The translations under genes were made by a program, and so were the position numbers. From DASYLJ01 sp964404165 (GTDB lineage: Bacteria > Desulfobacterota > Binatia > DP-6): a stretch of DNA of 64,000 nucleotides. Within the stretch, counting starts at the first letter, position 1, and every line of letters begins with the position of its first letter. A model generated the notes under the pieces. The model was given only the letters and a program-made list of their open reading frames with translations, was not told where the DNA came from and did not search any database. The DNA lies in assembly GCA_964404165.1 (NCBI GenBank), contig CAYOIZ010000017.1, positions 1 through 64,000 on the forward strand. Direction: 5' to 3'. Shown piece after piece: positions 8,201 through 17,077 of the stretch.

Positions 8201-9432
8201 GCCACGCCCTCCGCGCGCAACGCCGCCACGTCGACGCCGAGCTCGCGCAGCACCTCGTCGGTGTGCTCGCCGAGTCGTGGTGCCGGACGCCGGACGGCGA
8301 CGGCGGTGGCCTCGGGGTCGTCCGACGTGACGATGGCGAACGGCCCGGGATGGCGGAGCACGCCGCGGCCCTCGTGCGTGACGTCGACGAAGAAGTGGCG
8401 AGACGCCTGCTGCTCGGAGGCGAGGATCTCGCGCGCGGTGTTGGCGGGCGCCAGCATGAGGTTGCGCTCGCAGGCGGCCCGGAACAGCTCCGTCATGGTC
8501 TTGGTGGCGAAGAACGCCTGGAACTCGCGCGACAGCGCGTCGACCTCGTCCTGCGACAGCAGGTTGTGGTTGTAGGCCTTCCAGTCCATCGCCTGCAGGC
8601 GGTCCGAGGCCATGCCGTGCTCGGTCATGTACTTCGTCATTGCGATGAGGCCGGGTACGCGCGCGGGGCCGCCGCGGAGCGCGAACGACACGAAGCCGTC
8701 CTTGCACGGCCAGATCTCGCGCTGCACGCTCTTCGTCTGGCGGAAGAAGGCGCCGGCGCGGGCGCCACGGTTGCCGGTCATCTGCGACATGGACGCGGTG
8801 GCCATGTTCGGCATGACCATGGCCTCCTGCAGCGCGACGTCGACGTGCTCGCCGTGGCCGCTGCGCTCGCGCGCGAGCAATGCGAACGCCACACCGACGG
8901 CGGCCTCGATGCCGGCGTGGTAGTACGACACCGGCATCGCGCAGCGCACGGGCGCGCGGTCGGGATCGCCGGTGCAGTGCAGATTGCCGCTCATCGCCAC
9001 CGCCGTGAGGTCGGACGCCCGCCAGCCGGCGTAGGGCCCCGTCTGCCCGAACGGCGTCAGCGACGACAGGATCAGGCGCGGATTGTGCGCGTGCAGCGTC
9101 TCCCAGCCGAGGCCGCGTTCGGCCATGCGGCCGGGGCGCTCGCTCTCGAGCACGACGTCGGCGCGTGCCGCCAGCGCGAGGAAGACGTCGCGGCCGCGCG
9201 GCTGGTCGAGGTCGAGCGTGATGCCGCGCTTCGAGCCGTTCAGCGCCAGCCAGAGCAGCGAGCGCTCGGGGTCGTCGACGTCGCCCCAGAACGGGCCGCG
9301 CCGGCGGGCGGCGTCGCCCGCGGGTGGTTCGATCTTGATGACGTCCGCGCCGAGCTCGCCGAGCAGCATCCCCGTCAGGAAGCCGGGCTCGGTGGTCAGG
9401 TCGAGGACGCGGATGCCGTCGAGATTGCCCAT
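8197..9432 (-). CDS. CaiB/BaiF family III CoA-transferase, catalytic subunit
   Basis: A 411-residue family III CoA-transferase. The start at MGNLDGIRVLDL matches the usual family N-terminus; the open frame continues 44 codons upstream but without family likeness. The motifs include LGELGADVIKIEPP, LNGSKRGITLDLDQPRGRDVF, NPRLILSSLTPFGQTGP and D141 in the ASDLTAVAMSG segment, the position of the Asp that forms the acyl-enzyme anhydride. It is coupled to the following gene by a 4-nt overlap. It is divergent from arsR with 87 bp between the starts. Confidence 0.87.
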   Translation of the reverse strand: MGNLDGIRVLDLTTEPGFLTGMLLGELGADVIKIEPPAGDAARRRGPFWGDVDDPERSLLWLALNGSKRGITLDLDQPRGRDVFLALAARADVVLESERPGRMAERGLGWETLHAHNPRLILSSLTPFGQTGPYAGWRASDLTAVAMSGNLHCTGDPDRAPVRCAMPVSYYHAGIEAAVGVAFALLARERSGHGEHVDVALQEAMVMPNMATASMSQMTGNRGARAGAFFRQTKSVQREIWPCKDGFVSFALRGGPARVPGLIAMTKYMTEHGMASDRLQAMDWKAYNHNLLSQDEVDALSREFQAFFATKTMTELFRAACERNLMLAPANTAREILASEQQASRHFFVDVTHEGRGVLRHPGPFAIVTSDDPEATAVAVRRPAPRLGEHTDEVLRELGVDVAALRAEGVA

Positions 9433-9519
9433 GAGCGCGGCGAGACGTAGCCGTCGCCGCGCGAGGGTGTCAAGGCGCTGCGGGTTGCCCAGTGCATCGA
9501 AGAACGTCAATGTCCCGAC

Positions 9520-9891
9520 ATGGCGACGGTCGCTCCCTGCTGTCCCGGCGTGCTCGAATCGCATCTCCCGCGCGGTGATGCGGCGACGCTCGCATCGGCG
9601 TTCAAGGCGCTCGGCGACCCGGGTCGGCTACGCCTGCTGAGCTTCATCGCGGGGCAGCCGCTCGGCGAGGCATGCGTGTGTCATCTCACGTCGTCCGTGG
9701 ACCTCTCCCAGCCCACCGTCAGCCATCACCTGAAGCTGCTGCATGCCGCAGGCCTCATCGATCGCGAGAAGCGCGGTGCGTGGGTGTACTACCGCGTCGT
9801 GCCCGAACGCCTCGCCATGCTGGCCGGCGCGCTCGCCGTCGCACCCGCCCGACGGCATCGTGGAGCCCGACGACGCCGGAGCGTCCGGTGA
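9520..9891 (+). CDS. arsR: ArsR-family arsenic-responsive repressor
   Basis: A 123-residue winged-helix regulator that represses its own operon until As(III) binds. The helix-turn-helix is LSQPTVSHHLKLLHAAGLI, followed by the wing REKRGAWVYYRV. The CVC pair (C52, C54) at the start of the recognition region matches the As(III) site of classical ArsR; an additional CC pair (C7, C8) at the N-terminus could supply a third thiolate. It is first of arsR-acr3-arsC, with a GTGA overlap to acr3. Confidence 0.93.
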   Translation: MATVAPCCPGVLESHLPRGDAATLASAFKALGDPGRLRLLSFIAGQPLGEACVCHLTSSVDLSQPTVSHHLKLLHAAGLIDREKRGAWVYYRVVPERLAMLAGALAVAPARRHRGARRRRSVR

Positions 9892-10964
9892 CGGCTGGCG
9901 TCGTCCGGCGTCTGTCGTGGCTCGATCGCTATCTCACGGCGTGGATATTCCTCGCCATGGCCCTGGGCGTCGCGCTCGGGCACTTCGTGCCCGCGTTCGC
10001 GGCGGTGCTCGACCGGCTCACCATCGGCCAGACGTCCATCCCCATAGCCGTCGGGCTGATCGTCATGATGTACCCGCCGCTGGCGAAGGTGCGCTACGAG
10101 GAGCTGGGCCGCGTGCTGCGGAACCGGCGGCTGCTCGGACTGTCGCTGCTGCAGAACTGGGTGATCGGTCCGCTCCTCATGTTCGGTCTCGCCGTGGTGT
10201 TCCTCCACGACCGGCCCGAGTACATGCAGGGGCTGGTGCTGATCGGCCTGGCGCGTTGCATCGCCATGGTGCTCGTGTGGAACGATCTCGCCGACGGCGA
10301 TGCCGAGTACTGCGCCGCGCTGGTGGCGCTCAACTCGGTGTTCCAGGTGCTGGCGTTCTCGGCATACGCCTTCGTCTTCCTGACCGTGCTGCCGTCGTGG
10401 CTCGGTCTGGGCGGCGTCAGCGTGGGCGTCTCCGTGGGCGACATCGCGGCGAGCGTGGCGGTGTACCTCGGCATCCCGTTCGTGGCGGGCTTCGCGACCC
10501 GGCGGGTCCTCGTCGGGCGGAAGGGAGCGGCGTGGTACGCGACGCGCTTCCTGCCGCGGATCGGCCCGCTCACGCTCGTGGCGCTGCTTTTCACCATCGT
10601 CGTGATGTTCTCGCTCAAGGGGGAGACGATCGTCGCGCTGCCGCTCGACGTCGTGCGCATCGCGATTCCGTTGCTCGTCTACTTCGTGGTGATGTTCTTC
10701 CTCTCGTTCGGGCTGGCCTGGCGTGTCGGCGCCACCTATCCCGAGGCGACGACGCTGGCCTTCACGGCGGCGTCCAACAACTTCGAGCTGTCGATCGCGG
10801 TCGCCATCGGCACGTTCGGCATCGGGCACGGGGCGGCGTTCGCCGCCGTCATCGGGCCGCTCGTGGAGGTCCCGGTGCTCGTCGGACTGGTCAACGTCGC
10901 GCTGTGGATGAAGCGTCGCGGCGTGGGGGCGGCACCCGTCGGAGCGACGGTGATGCGGACGTGA
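9888..10964 (+). CDS. acr3: Arsenite efflux permease Acr3
   Basis: An inner-membrane As(III) exporter of the ACR3/BASS superfamily (358 residues, about 10 hydrophobic helices starting near residue 18). It carries the invariant GLARCIAMVLVWN segment with the essential Cys (C124) and the late conserved ASNNFELSIAVA and GPLVEVPVL motifs. The start is a GTG overlapping the arsR stop (GTGA), and the next gene begins the same way, so the three genes form one coupled operon. Confidence 0.95.
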   Translation: MTAGVVRRLSWLDRYLTAWIFLAMALGVALGHFVPAFAAVLDRLTIGQTSIPIAVGLIVMMYPPLAKVRYEELGRVLRNRRLLGLSLLQNWVIGPLLMFGLAVVFLHDRPEYMQGLVLIGLARCIAMVLVWNDLADGDAEYCAALVALNSVFQVLAFSAYAFVFLTVLPSWLGLGGVSVGVSVGDIAASVAVYLGIPFVAGFATRRVLVGRKGAAWYATRFLPRIGPLTLVALLFTIVVMFSLKGETIVALPLDVVRIAIPLLVYFVVMFFLSFGLAWRVGATYPEATTLAFTAASNNFELSIAVAIGTFGIGHGAAFAAVIGPLVEVPVLVGLVNVALWMKRRGVGAAPVGATVMRT

Positions 10965-11371
10965 AACGCGTGATCTTCGCCTGCGTACACAACGCCGGCC
11001 GCTCCCAGATGGCAGCGGCGTTCTTCGGTGCGCTGGCCGACCCGGCCCGCGCGCGCGGCGTGTCGGCGGGCACGCAGCCTGCCGGACGGGTGCATCCCGA
11101 AGTGGTGGTCGCCATGGGCGAGGTCGGCATCGATCTGTCGTCGGCCGTTCCGACGTTGCTGACGGAGGAGCTCGCGCGCGGGGCCGATCTGCTGATCACG
11201 ATGGGCTGCGGCGAGAAGTGTCCGCTCGTTCCCGGGCTCGAGCGCGACGACTGGCCGGTGCCCGACCCGAAGGGACAGCCCCCCGAGCGCGTGCAGGCCA
11301 TTCGCGACGAGGTACGCCGTCGCGTCGTGGCGCTCGTCGCCGGACGCGGCTGGGGCCGGTCCGGCGCTTAG
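10961..11371 (+). CDS. arsC: Arsenate reductase, LMW-PTP type
   Basis: A 136-residue cytoplasmic arsenate reductase of the low-molecular-weight phosphatase fold, converting As(V) to As(III) for export by Acr3. The P-loop is CVHNAGRSQ (C8, R14), and the shuttle cysteines are C83 and C87 in MGCGEKCP, the thioredoxin-linked arrangement. The GTG start overlaps the acr3 stop. Its 3' end overlaps by 4 nt the end of the convergent exbD gene. Confidence 0.94.
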   Translation: MKRVIFACVHNAGRSQMAAAFFGALADPARARGVSAGTQPAGRVHPEVVVAMGEVGIDLSSAVPTLLTEELARGADLLITMGCGEKCPLVPGLERDDWPVPDPKGQPPERVQAIRDEVRRRVVALVAGRGWGRSGA

Positions 11372-11838
11372 GGTGCTGCCGGCGCCGGCGCGGCGGCGTC
11401 CGCCTTCTGCGTCAGCCCCGCCGTGAGCGGTGCAATCGTCACCGCGCCACCCTCGCGCGCCTGGTCGAGGACCTCGACGGCGAAGCCGTAGTCGGCGTCG
11501 TCGGCGGCGTCGAAGAACAGGATGTGATCCTCGCGTGCGGCGAACATGCGCTTCAGCCGCTCGGCGAGCTCGGGGAACGTCACTTCGGCGCCGTTCACCT
11601 GCACGGTGCGGTTCGGGCCGACACGGAGCACGAGCGGCGGATCGGGGTCCTGCTGCAGCTGCTCGGGGGTGATCTCCTCCTTCTCCTGCTTCGGGAGGTG
11701 CACCCAGAAGTTCTTGCTGAGCAGCGGCGTGATCACCATGAAGATGATCAGGAGTACCAGCACGACGTCGACGAGCGGCGTCACGTTCATCGCGGGAGCG
11801 ACGCCTTTGCCGCCGCCCGTGCCGAGGTTCATGGCCAC
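11368..11838 (-). CDS. exbD: ExbD/TolR-family protein (second copy)
   Basis: A 156-residue ExbD-type stator component of the TonB energy-transduction complex. The single N-terminal membrane helix carries the family signature MNVTPLVDVVLVLLIIFMV, including the proton-path Asp in PLVDV; a periplasmic domain and an Ala/Pro-rich tail follow. It is the last gene of the TBDT-tonB-exbB-exbD-exbD run, starting 3 nt after the preceding exbD. Two ExbD copies in one operon are common in TonB systems dedicated to one receptor. Confidence 0.92.
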   Translation of the reverse strand: MAMNLGTGGGKGVAPAMNVTPLVDVVLVLLIIFMVITPLLSKNFWVHLPKQEKEEITPEQLQQDPDPPLVLRVGPNRTVQVNGAEVTFPELAERLKRMFAAREDHILFFDAADDADYGFAVEVLDQAREGGAVTIAPLTAGLTQKADAAAPAPAAP

Positions 11839-11841
11839 CGC

Positions 11842-12339
11842 TCAGCCCTCCGTGCCCGCGGGTGCGGGCTGTTCGTCCTTGAACTCGGTCGTCGCGCGGG
11901 TGCCTTCCTTGTGCTTCTCGCCGACCATGAAGTTGACGCCGGGGAAGCCGACGCTCTGCACCCGGGCCATGAACTCGCGCACCTGACCGTACTTGAGCTT
12001 GGCGTCGCCGCGCAGCACCAGACGACGGTACGGATCGAGCGCGTGCTGCTCGCTCAGGTAGTCGACCACACCGTTCAGATCGAAGGTCTGGTTCTCGACG
12101 TGGAACTCGTTCGCCTTCGCCACGCTCACCTTGATGGGATCGACCACCCCTTCGACCTCGGGATCGGGGTTGAAGATGCCCGGCAGATCGACCTGCACGT
12201 CCTTCTCGAGCTGCGGGGCCACCACCATGAAGATGATGAGCAGCACCAGCACGACGTCGACGAGGGGCGTGACGTTCATGTCCGGCAGGACGCCGGCGGA
12301 CGAGACGCGCTTACGCCACCCGGCCACGCGCGTTCCCAT
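11842..12339 (-). CDS. exbD: ExbD/TolR-family protein (first copy)
   Basis: A 165-residue ExbD-like protein. A short basic cytoplasmic N-terminus is followed by MNVTPLVDVVLVLLIIFMV, with the conserved Asp, then a periplasmic alpha/beta domain (~45-145). The assigned start overlaps the 3' end of exbB by 29 nt; a GTG four codons in would reduce the overlap to 17. It differs from the second copy in its longer periplasmic region, so the two may form a heteromeric ExbD pair. Confidence 0.92.
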   Translation of the reverse strand: MGTRVAGWRKRVSSAGVLPDMNVTPLVDVVLVLLIIFMVVAPQLEKDVQVDLPGIFNPDPEVEGVVDPIKVSVAKANEFHVENQTFDLNGVVDYLSEQHALDPYRRLVLRGDAKLKYGQVREFMARVQSVGFPGVNFMVGEKHKEGTRATTEFKDEQPAPAGTEG

Positions 12340-13051
12340 TCGCCATCAGCGGCGCGTGCTCGTGCGCGCGCTCCTGCACCTCGGCTTCGGCCCAGCCCTC
12401 GATGGTGTCGAGCAGCTCGCCGGCGGCGCTGTTGAGCGCCGTCTCGTCGCGCGTGATGGCCGTCGAGAGATAGTTGAACGCCAGCACCGCGGGAATCGCG
12501 ACCACGAGGCCGAGCGCCGTCTCGATGAGCGCCTCGGAGATGCCGGCCGACACCGACGACAGGCCGCCCGATCCGGTCGACGCGATGCCCTGGAACGCCG
12601 AGATGATGCCGAGCACCGTGCCGAGCAGTCCGACGAACGGCGCCACCGATCCGACCGACGCCAGCACCGAGAGTCCACGCCGCAGGTCGCCGCCGAGATC
12701 CTCGACGTAGCGCTCCATGTGCCGGCGCGTGCGCTCCGCCGGCGGCATCTTCGAGACGTCCGCCGTGTCGCGCGCGTGACGGTAGGTGGTGAGCGCCGTC
12801 TTCACCAGGCGTGGCAGGTGCCCGTGCTTGTACTTCGCGGCCTCGTCGATGACCTGGTCGATCATCTCGGCACGCAGGTGGCCGCTGGTCTCCGCGGCGA
12901 AGCTGCGCGACTGTGCGCGCGACCGGCGCAGCGTCAGGATGCGCTCGATGAACACGGTGAGTGAGGCGAGACCCATGACGAGGAGGGCGCCGGCCACGAG
13001 GACGGCGGGCCATCCCATGTGGGTCCACATCTCGCTGAAGCTGAGGTTCAT
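12311..13051 (-). CDS. exbB: ExbB/TolQ/MotA-family proton channel
   Basis: A 246-residue inner-membrane proton-channel subunit that powers TonB. The three expected helices are visible: about 15-35, 130-155 and 172-195, with the MotA/ExbB signature SVAPFVGLLGTVLGIISAFQ and the second conserved IETALGLVVAIPAVLAFN. It lies 18 nt after tonB and overlaps the first exbD gene, so it belongs to the same transcript as the receptor. Confidence 0.93.
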   Translation of the reverse strand: MNLSFSEMWTHMGWPAVLVAGALLVMGLASLTVFIERILTLRRSRAQSRSFAAETSGHLRAEMIDQVIDEAAKYKHGHLPRLVKTALTTYRHARDTADVSKMPPAERTRRHMERYVEDLGGDLRRGLSVLASVGSVAPFVGLLGTVLGIISAFQGIASTGSGGLSSVSAGISEALIETALGLVVAIPAVLAFNYLSTAITRDETALNSAAGELLDTIEGWAEAEVQERAHEHAPLMANGNARGRVA

Positions 13052-13069
13052 GATCGGTCCTTTCTGAAG

Positions 13070-13870
13070 CTACGCGGTGAGTTTGAAGGGGATCTGGATG
13101 ATCCGGTACACGCTGATCGGCTGGCCCTTGAACATCGCGGGCGTGTACTTCCACGTCTTGACGGCGGCGACGGCGGCGCTCTTGAACGGCTCCTCGCCGC
13201 GCAGCACCTCGACCTTCGCCACCGAGCCGTCGGCGAGGATGGTCACCTTGAGCACGACGGTGCCCTGCTGGCCGGTGGCGCGCGCCTCCTGCGGGTACGT
13301 CGGCTTGTCGTTGCCCTCGGCGGGCATGGGCGGCACGGCGTCCTCGGGCAGTGCGATCGCGCCGCCCACTTCACCGCCGGCGACGCCACCCTTCGCGACG
13401 CCGCCCTCGAGCCCGGCGGGATCGCCCTTGCCACCCTCGCCGTAGACCGCGATGCCCTTGTCCTGGCTCGGGTCGGCTTCCTTGGGCGCCGCCTGCGGCA
13501 TCTCCGTCGGTGCGACCATCTTCTTCGGCACCGGGGGCTTGTCGAGGCGACGGATCTTCTGGTCGGGCCGCACGATCGGCGCCGCGGCGGCGGGCGCCTG
13601 CGGCTTGATCTCGGGCTTCGGCTCCGCGACCGGCGCCGGGGGTGGCGGCGGTGGCGGCTCCTTCACGACCTTCTCGACGAACTTGAGCTCGACCGGCTTG
13701 GTCTTCTCGATGATCGTCTTGGTCGCCGACAGCGCCGCGATGAGAAGAATGACGCCGACGTAGATGGCCGACGAGGCCATCAGCGACGACAGCCAGCTCC
13801 GCTGGGGCGTCGCGCTCGGACCATAGGCGCCGAACGTGGTGAACGTCGTCTCGGAGGAGGTATCGCTCAT
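13070..13870 (-). CDS. tonB: TonB energy-transduction protein
   Basis: A 266-residue TonB: one membrane anchor (about 33-50), a Pro-rich periplasmic spacer (EPPPPPPPAPVAEPKPEIKP) and a C-terminal TonB domain (~180-266) with the YPQEAR motif and GSVAKVEVL segment. The spacer is extended by a Gly-rich stretch (~140-165). It lies 87 nt downstream of its presumptive partner receptor and upstream of exbB, so the operon encodes a full receptor-plus-motor set. Confidence 0.93.
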   Translation of the reverse strand: MSDTSSETTFTTFGAYGPSATPQRSWLSSLMASSAIYVGVILLIAALSATKTIIEKTKPVELKFVEKVVKEPPPPPPPAPVAEPKPEIKPQAPAAAAPIVRPDQKIRRLDKPPVPKKMVAPTEMPQAAPKEADPSQDKGIAVYGEGGKGDPAGLEGGVAKGGVAGGEVGGAIALPEDAVPPMPAEGNDKPTYPQEARATGQQGTVVLKVTILADGSVAKVEVLRGEEPFKSAAVAAVKTWKYTPAMFKGQPISVYRIIQIPFKLTA

Positions 13871-13957
13871 GGTTTTACCGGACCGGCGGAGGATGCCATT
13901 CGAGCTGCAGCCCGACGGTTACTGGAGTGTGAACATCCGGTGACGCGGGGCGGCTGG

Positions 13958-16759
13958 TCAGTACGAGTAGCCGACGGAGAGGCCGAACTTCGTGCCCGAG
14001 ATCCAACGCGACTGCAGCGACGAGCCCTGCGTGACCTCGTACTTGTCGTTCAGGATGTTCTCGACCGTGAACTTCGCGGTGAAGGGATAGCCGAGGAGCT
14101 CCTTCAGCGGGAACACGAGCGCGGCGTCGAGCTGGTCGCGGCGCACCGCCGTGATGTCCGGCAGACCGAAGGCGCCGACGTTGGTGATCGAATTTCCGGC
14201 AGTGTTGTACTGCAGGCGGGCCGTGACCCAGTGGGGATAGGTGTACTCGACGCCCGCGTTGATGACGAAGGGGGCCTGCCCCTGCAGCGGCCGACTCGAG
14301 CTGGTCTGCACCTCGCCCGGGCCGCGCTCGCCGGCTTCGACGTCGGACGAGATGTAGGCGACGTTGAGCGTGAACTGCAGGTCGCGAAGCGCCTCGGTGA
14401 CGAAGGCGAAGTTCTTGCGGCCCTCGAACTCGAAGCCCTTCAGCTCGGCGCTCTCGGCGTTGGCGAAGGAGTTCACGGCGCTCGAGCCCTGCGTGACCAC
14501 CGTCTCCTCGATGGGCTGCTCGAGCTGCTTGTAGAACCCACCCAACGACACCAGCTCGTTCGGTGAGAAGAACCACTCCCAGCGCAGCTCGTAGTTCGTG
14601 ATGTCGGTCTGCACGAGGAACGGGTTGCCGATGGTCGCGCGGAGACCGCGCGGACGCTGGAACAGGACCGGGCTCAGCTCGCGGAACTCCGGCCGCGCGA
14701 CCGTCTCGCTGTATGCGAAGCGCACGTTCATGTCCTTGAGCGGGGTGAGGACGAGGTTGACCGCGGGCAGCGGGTTGATGTCCTTCAGCCTGACGTTCTG
14801 GGGGTTGCCGTCGACGTCGAAGGTGCTCAGGCGGATCAGCGAGTACTCCGTGCGCACGCCGGCGATGAGGCGGAGCCAGTCGCGCACGATCGGCAGCTCG
14901 AACATGCCGTACCCGGCGATGATCTCCTGTGTCGCGCCGAAGGTGTCACGCGGCGACGTGATCTCCTCGAAGGTGAGCCCGTTGCCGATCTGGTTCGGGT
15001 CGAAGATCACCTCGGGCGGCTGGGTCAGGTCCTCCGGCGATCCGGCGCGGAACTGCAGCGAGCGCAGGTCGTAGGTGCGCTCGCGATAGGTGTACGCCGG
15101 TCCGAACCGGAAGTCGGCCGGTAGATCGTTCCAGACGTCGGTGAACGGCAGCCACGTCTTGAAGGGGATACGGAAATCCACCTGGGTGTCGGTCATGTAC
15201 TCGGCCAGCTCGGAGAACTGCCGGAGGCCGCTCGTCGGGTCGGGAATGTAGATGGGCGGCAGGCTCAGCTGCTGCAGATACGAGTAGTTGCGGTTGTCGG
15301 GGATGTACTGCGTGGTGCGCGCCAGCGCGGTGCGCCAGTTGAGATCGAGCCAGGGGAACAGCTGATGCTCGCCGCCGAGCTGGCCGTAGTCGAGCTCCTC
15401 CTCGGTGTAGAGGAGGCCCGTCGTGAGCACGGTCGCCTGCGGCCCGAACTGGGTGGACGTTCCGTCGCCGTCCTGGACGACGTCGTACGAGCTGCGGTTG
15501 ATCAGCGAGCGCCAGGTGAGCTTCGAGGTGTCGCTGAGCTTGTAGGCGGCCGTCATGATGCCGCCGAGACGCGTCTCGAAGGTGCTCGAGTCGTACTTGA
15601 AGTCGTCTTCGAGCTGGATGTCGGGCGGTGCGTCGATGGCGGCGCTGTTCACGAACTGGCGCTCGATCTGGTCGCGCACCGTCTTCCACTCGGTGCTGTA
15701 CGTGCCGGCCAGCTCCATGCCGAACGGACCCCAGCTGTTGCCCACGTTGAAGTTGATCCCGCCGTTGGGTGGGGCGATCTCGTTCTCGACGGCCCAGATG
15801 TTCTTGAGCGAGCTCGCGTACCGCTTCTCGGCGGCCTCGTTCGGCGGCGTCCCGATCGACTTGTCGCCGAAGACGTCGGGGAGGTCGCGGAAGTTGCGAC
15901 CGAAGCCGATCCAGTCCGTGTCGCTGCCATGGTAGGTGCGGAACCGCTTGAACGTGGTCGAGGTGTTGGCACCGGTCGAGACGTTCAGATTGGCCTCGAG
16001 CTCGTCCGGGAAGTCGCGGAGATCGATGTCGACCAGCCCGCCGGCGAAATCCCCCGGCAGGTTCGGCGTGTACGATTTGATGATCGACAGTGAATCGAGG
16101 AATTCCGATGGGAAGAGGTCGAGCGGAACGACGCGCTTCTCGGGGTCGGTGCTCGGGAGGCGGCTGCCGTTGAGCAGCGAGCTGCTGTAGCGCTCGCCGA
16201 GGCCGCGGACGACGATGTACTTGTCGTCCCTCACCGTCACGGCCGGGGCGCGCTGCACGATCTCGGCCGCGTCGGAATCGGTCGACTTGCGGATCGACTC
16301 CGCGCTGATGTTGTCCTCGACGTTGTCGGCCTTCTGCCGCTTCAACATCTGCGTCGCTTCGGCGGCCTTCTTGGCCTGCGCGACGACTTCGACGACCTCC
16401 GTGCCGGCCGCGACGGCCGCGGGAAGCGCGGCATCGGCGCGCGTGACGGCGTCGGGCTTCACCTGCACGTTCTCGAGTCGCACGCCCTGATAGAGCGGCG
16501 CGAAGATGCGGAGCTGATACGACCCCGGCGGCAGCTTGATCGTGAACTTCCCGTCGAGGTCGGTGCGCGTCTTCACGTTGTGGCCGACGACCTCGACGCC
16601 CGCCTCGATGATCGGGTCGCCGGACGTCTTGTCGAGAATGGTGCCGGCGACGGTTCCGACGGGACCCGCGGCGGCGGGAGCCGGGGCATTCTGCGCGCGC
16701 ACCGGCACGGACATCAGCAACGCGACGCAGACGGCCGCTCGTGCGATCAGCTCAAGCAT
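13958..16759 (-). CDS. TonB-dependent outer-membrane receptor with CarboxypepD-like domain
   Basis: A 933-residue outer-membrane receptor. The signal peptide ends near VRAQ. Residues ~30-115 form a carboxypeptidase regulatory-like/CNA-B domain (GTVAGTILDKTSGDPIIEAGVEV). The plug domain follows (~140-260, with VVRGLGERYSSSLLNG and FAGGLVDIDLRDFP), then a 22-strand-type barrel ending in aromatic FGLSVGYSY. A strong Shine-Dalgarno (AAGGAGGGG) lies 2 nt before the ATG. It heads the tonB-exbBD operon and faces the secreted array; its ligand is unknown. Similar receptors often sit beside dockerin/beta-helix proteins like the one at 18538. Confidence 0.92.
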   Translation of the reverse strand: MLELIARAAVCVALLMSVPVRAQNAPAPAAAGPVGTVAGTILDKTSGDPIIEAGVEVVGHNVKTRTDLDGKFTIKLPPGSYQLRIFAPLYQGVRLENVQVKPDAVTRADAALPAAVAAGTEVVEVVAQAKKAAEATQMLKRQKADNVEDNISAESIRKSTDSDAAEIVQRAPAVTVRDDKYIVVRGLGERYSSSLLNGSRLPSTDPEKRVVPLDLFPSEFLDSLSIIKSYTPNLPGDFAGGLVDIDLRDFPDELEANLNVSTGANTSTTFKRFRTYHGSDTDWIGFGRNFRDLPDVFGDKSIGTPPNEAAEKRYASSLKNIWAVENEIAPPNGGINFNVGNSWGPFGMELAGTYSTEWKTVRDQIERQFVNSAAIDAPPDIQLEDDFKYDSSTFETRLGGIMTAAYKLSDTSKLTWRSLINRSSYDVVQDGDGTSTQFGPQATVLTTGLLYTEEELDYGQLGGEHQLFPWLDLNWRTALARTTQYIPDNRNYSYLQQLSLPPIYIPDPTSGLRQFSELAEYMTDTQVDFRIPFKTWLPFTDVWNDLPADFRFGPAYTYRERTYDLRSLQFRAGSPEDLTQPPEVIFDPNQIGNGLTFEEITSPRDTFGATQEIIAGYGMFELPIVRDWLRLIAGVRTEYSLIRLSTFDVDGNPQNVRLKDINPLPAVNLVLTPLKDMNVRFAYSETVARPEFRELSPVLFQRPRGLRATIGNPFLVQTDITNYELRWEWFFSPNELVSLGGFYKQLEQPIEETVVTQGSSAVNSFANAESAELKGFEFEGRKNFAFVTEALRDLQFTLNVAYISSDVEAGERGPGEVQTSSSRPLQGQAPFVINAGVEYTYPHWVTARLQYNTAGNSITNVGAFGLPDITAVRRDQLDAALVFPLKELLGYPFTAKFTVENILNDKYEVTQGSSLQSRWISGTKFGLSVGYSY

Positions 16760-17077
16760 CTCCCCTCCTTCGGGACGCGCGACTCTCTACGCTCGGAATG
16801 TTTCGGTCGCGTTACGCAGCGACGAACATTGGGAACGGAGGTGCGCGGGGGTGCTTTCGTGTCGCGGCAATTACCCGGCCGCGTAACGCGGCCGTAACGT
16901 CGCCTCGATATGCCCTTCTCCGTCGGAGATCGGCTTCGGCGTCGCGCGGGAATCGCCGGCAATTCGCCAGCAGGACATCTTCAAGCAACACGGCGCTGTT
17001 AGAAAGTCGGCGATCACCCAACAACGGCAGGCGCTCGCGGCGAGCGCTGCACAACGACGACGACGAAGGAGGAATCG
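16760..17077. promoter_or_regulatory. Divergent control region with GCGTTACGC motifs
   Basis: This 318-bp gap separates the TonB-receptor operon from the secreted array and must hold both promoters. It contains a perfect 17-bp palindrome at 16877-16893 (GGCCGCGTAACGCGGCC) and, 60 bp away, an imperfect dyad at 16806-16823 centred on GCGTTACGC, the same half-site on the other strand. A third partial match, CCGTAACG, follows the palindrome. These look like sites for one shared regulator; no factor can be named. Confidence 0.5.

Noticed and set aside
9672..9887. N-terminal extension of Acr3 by 72 codons
   Set aside because: It runs in a shifted frame through arsR. The GTG at 9888 overlapping the arsR stop gives a normal Acr3 length.
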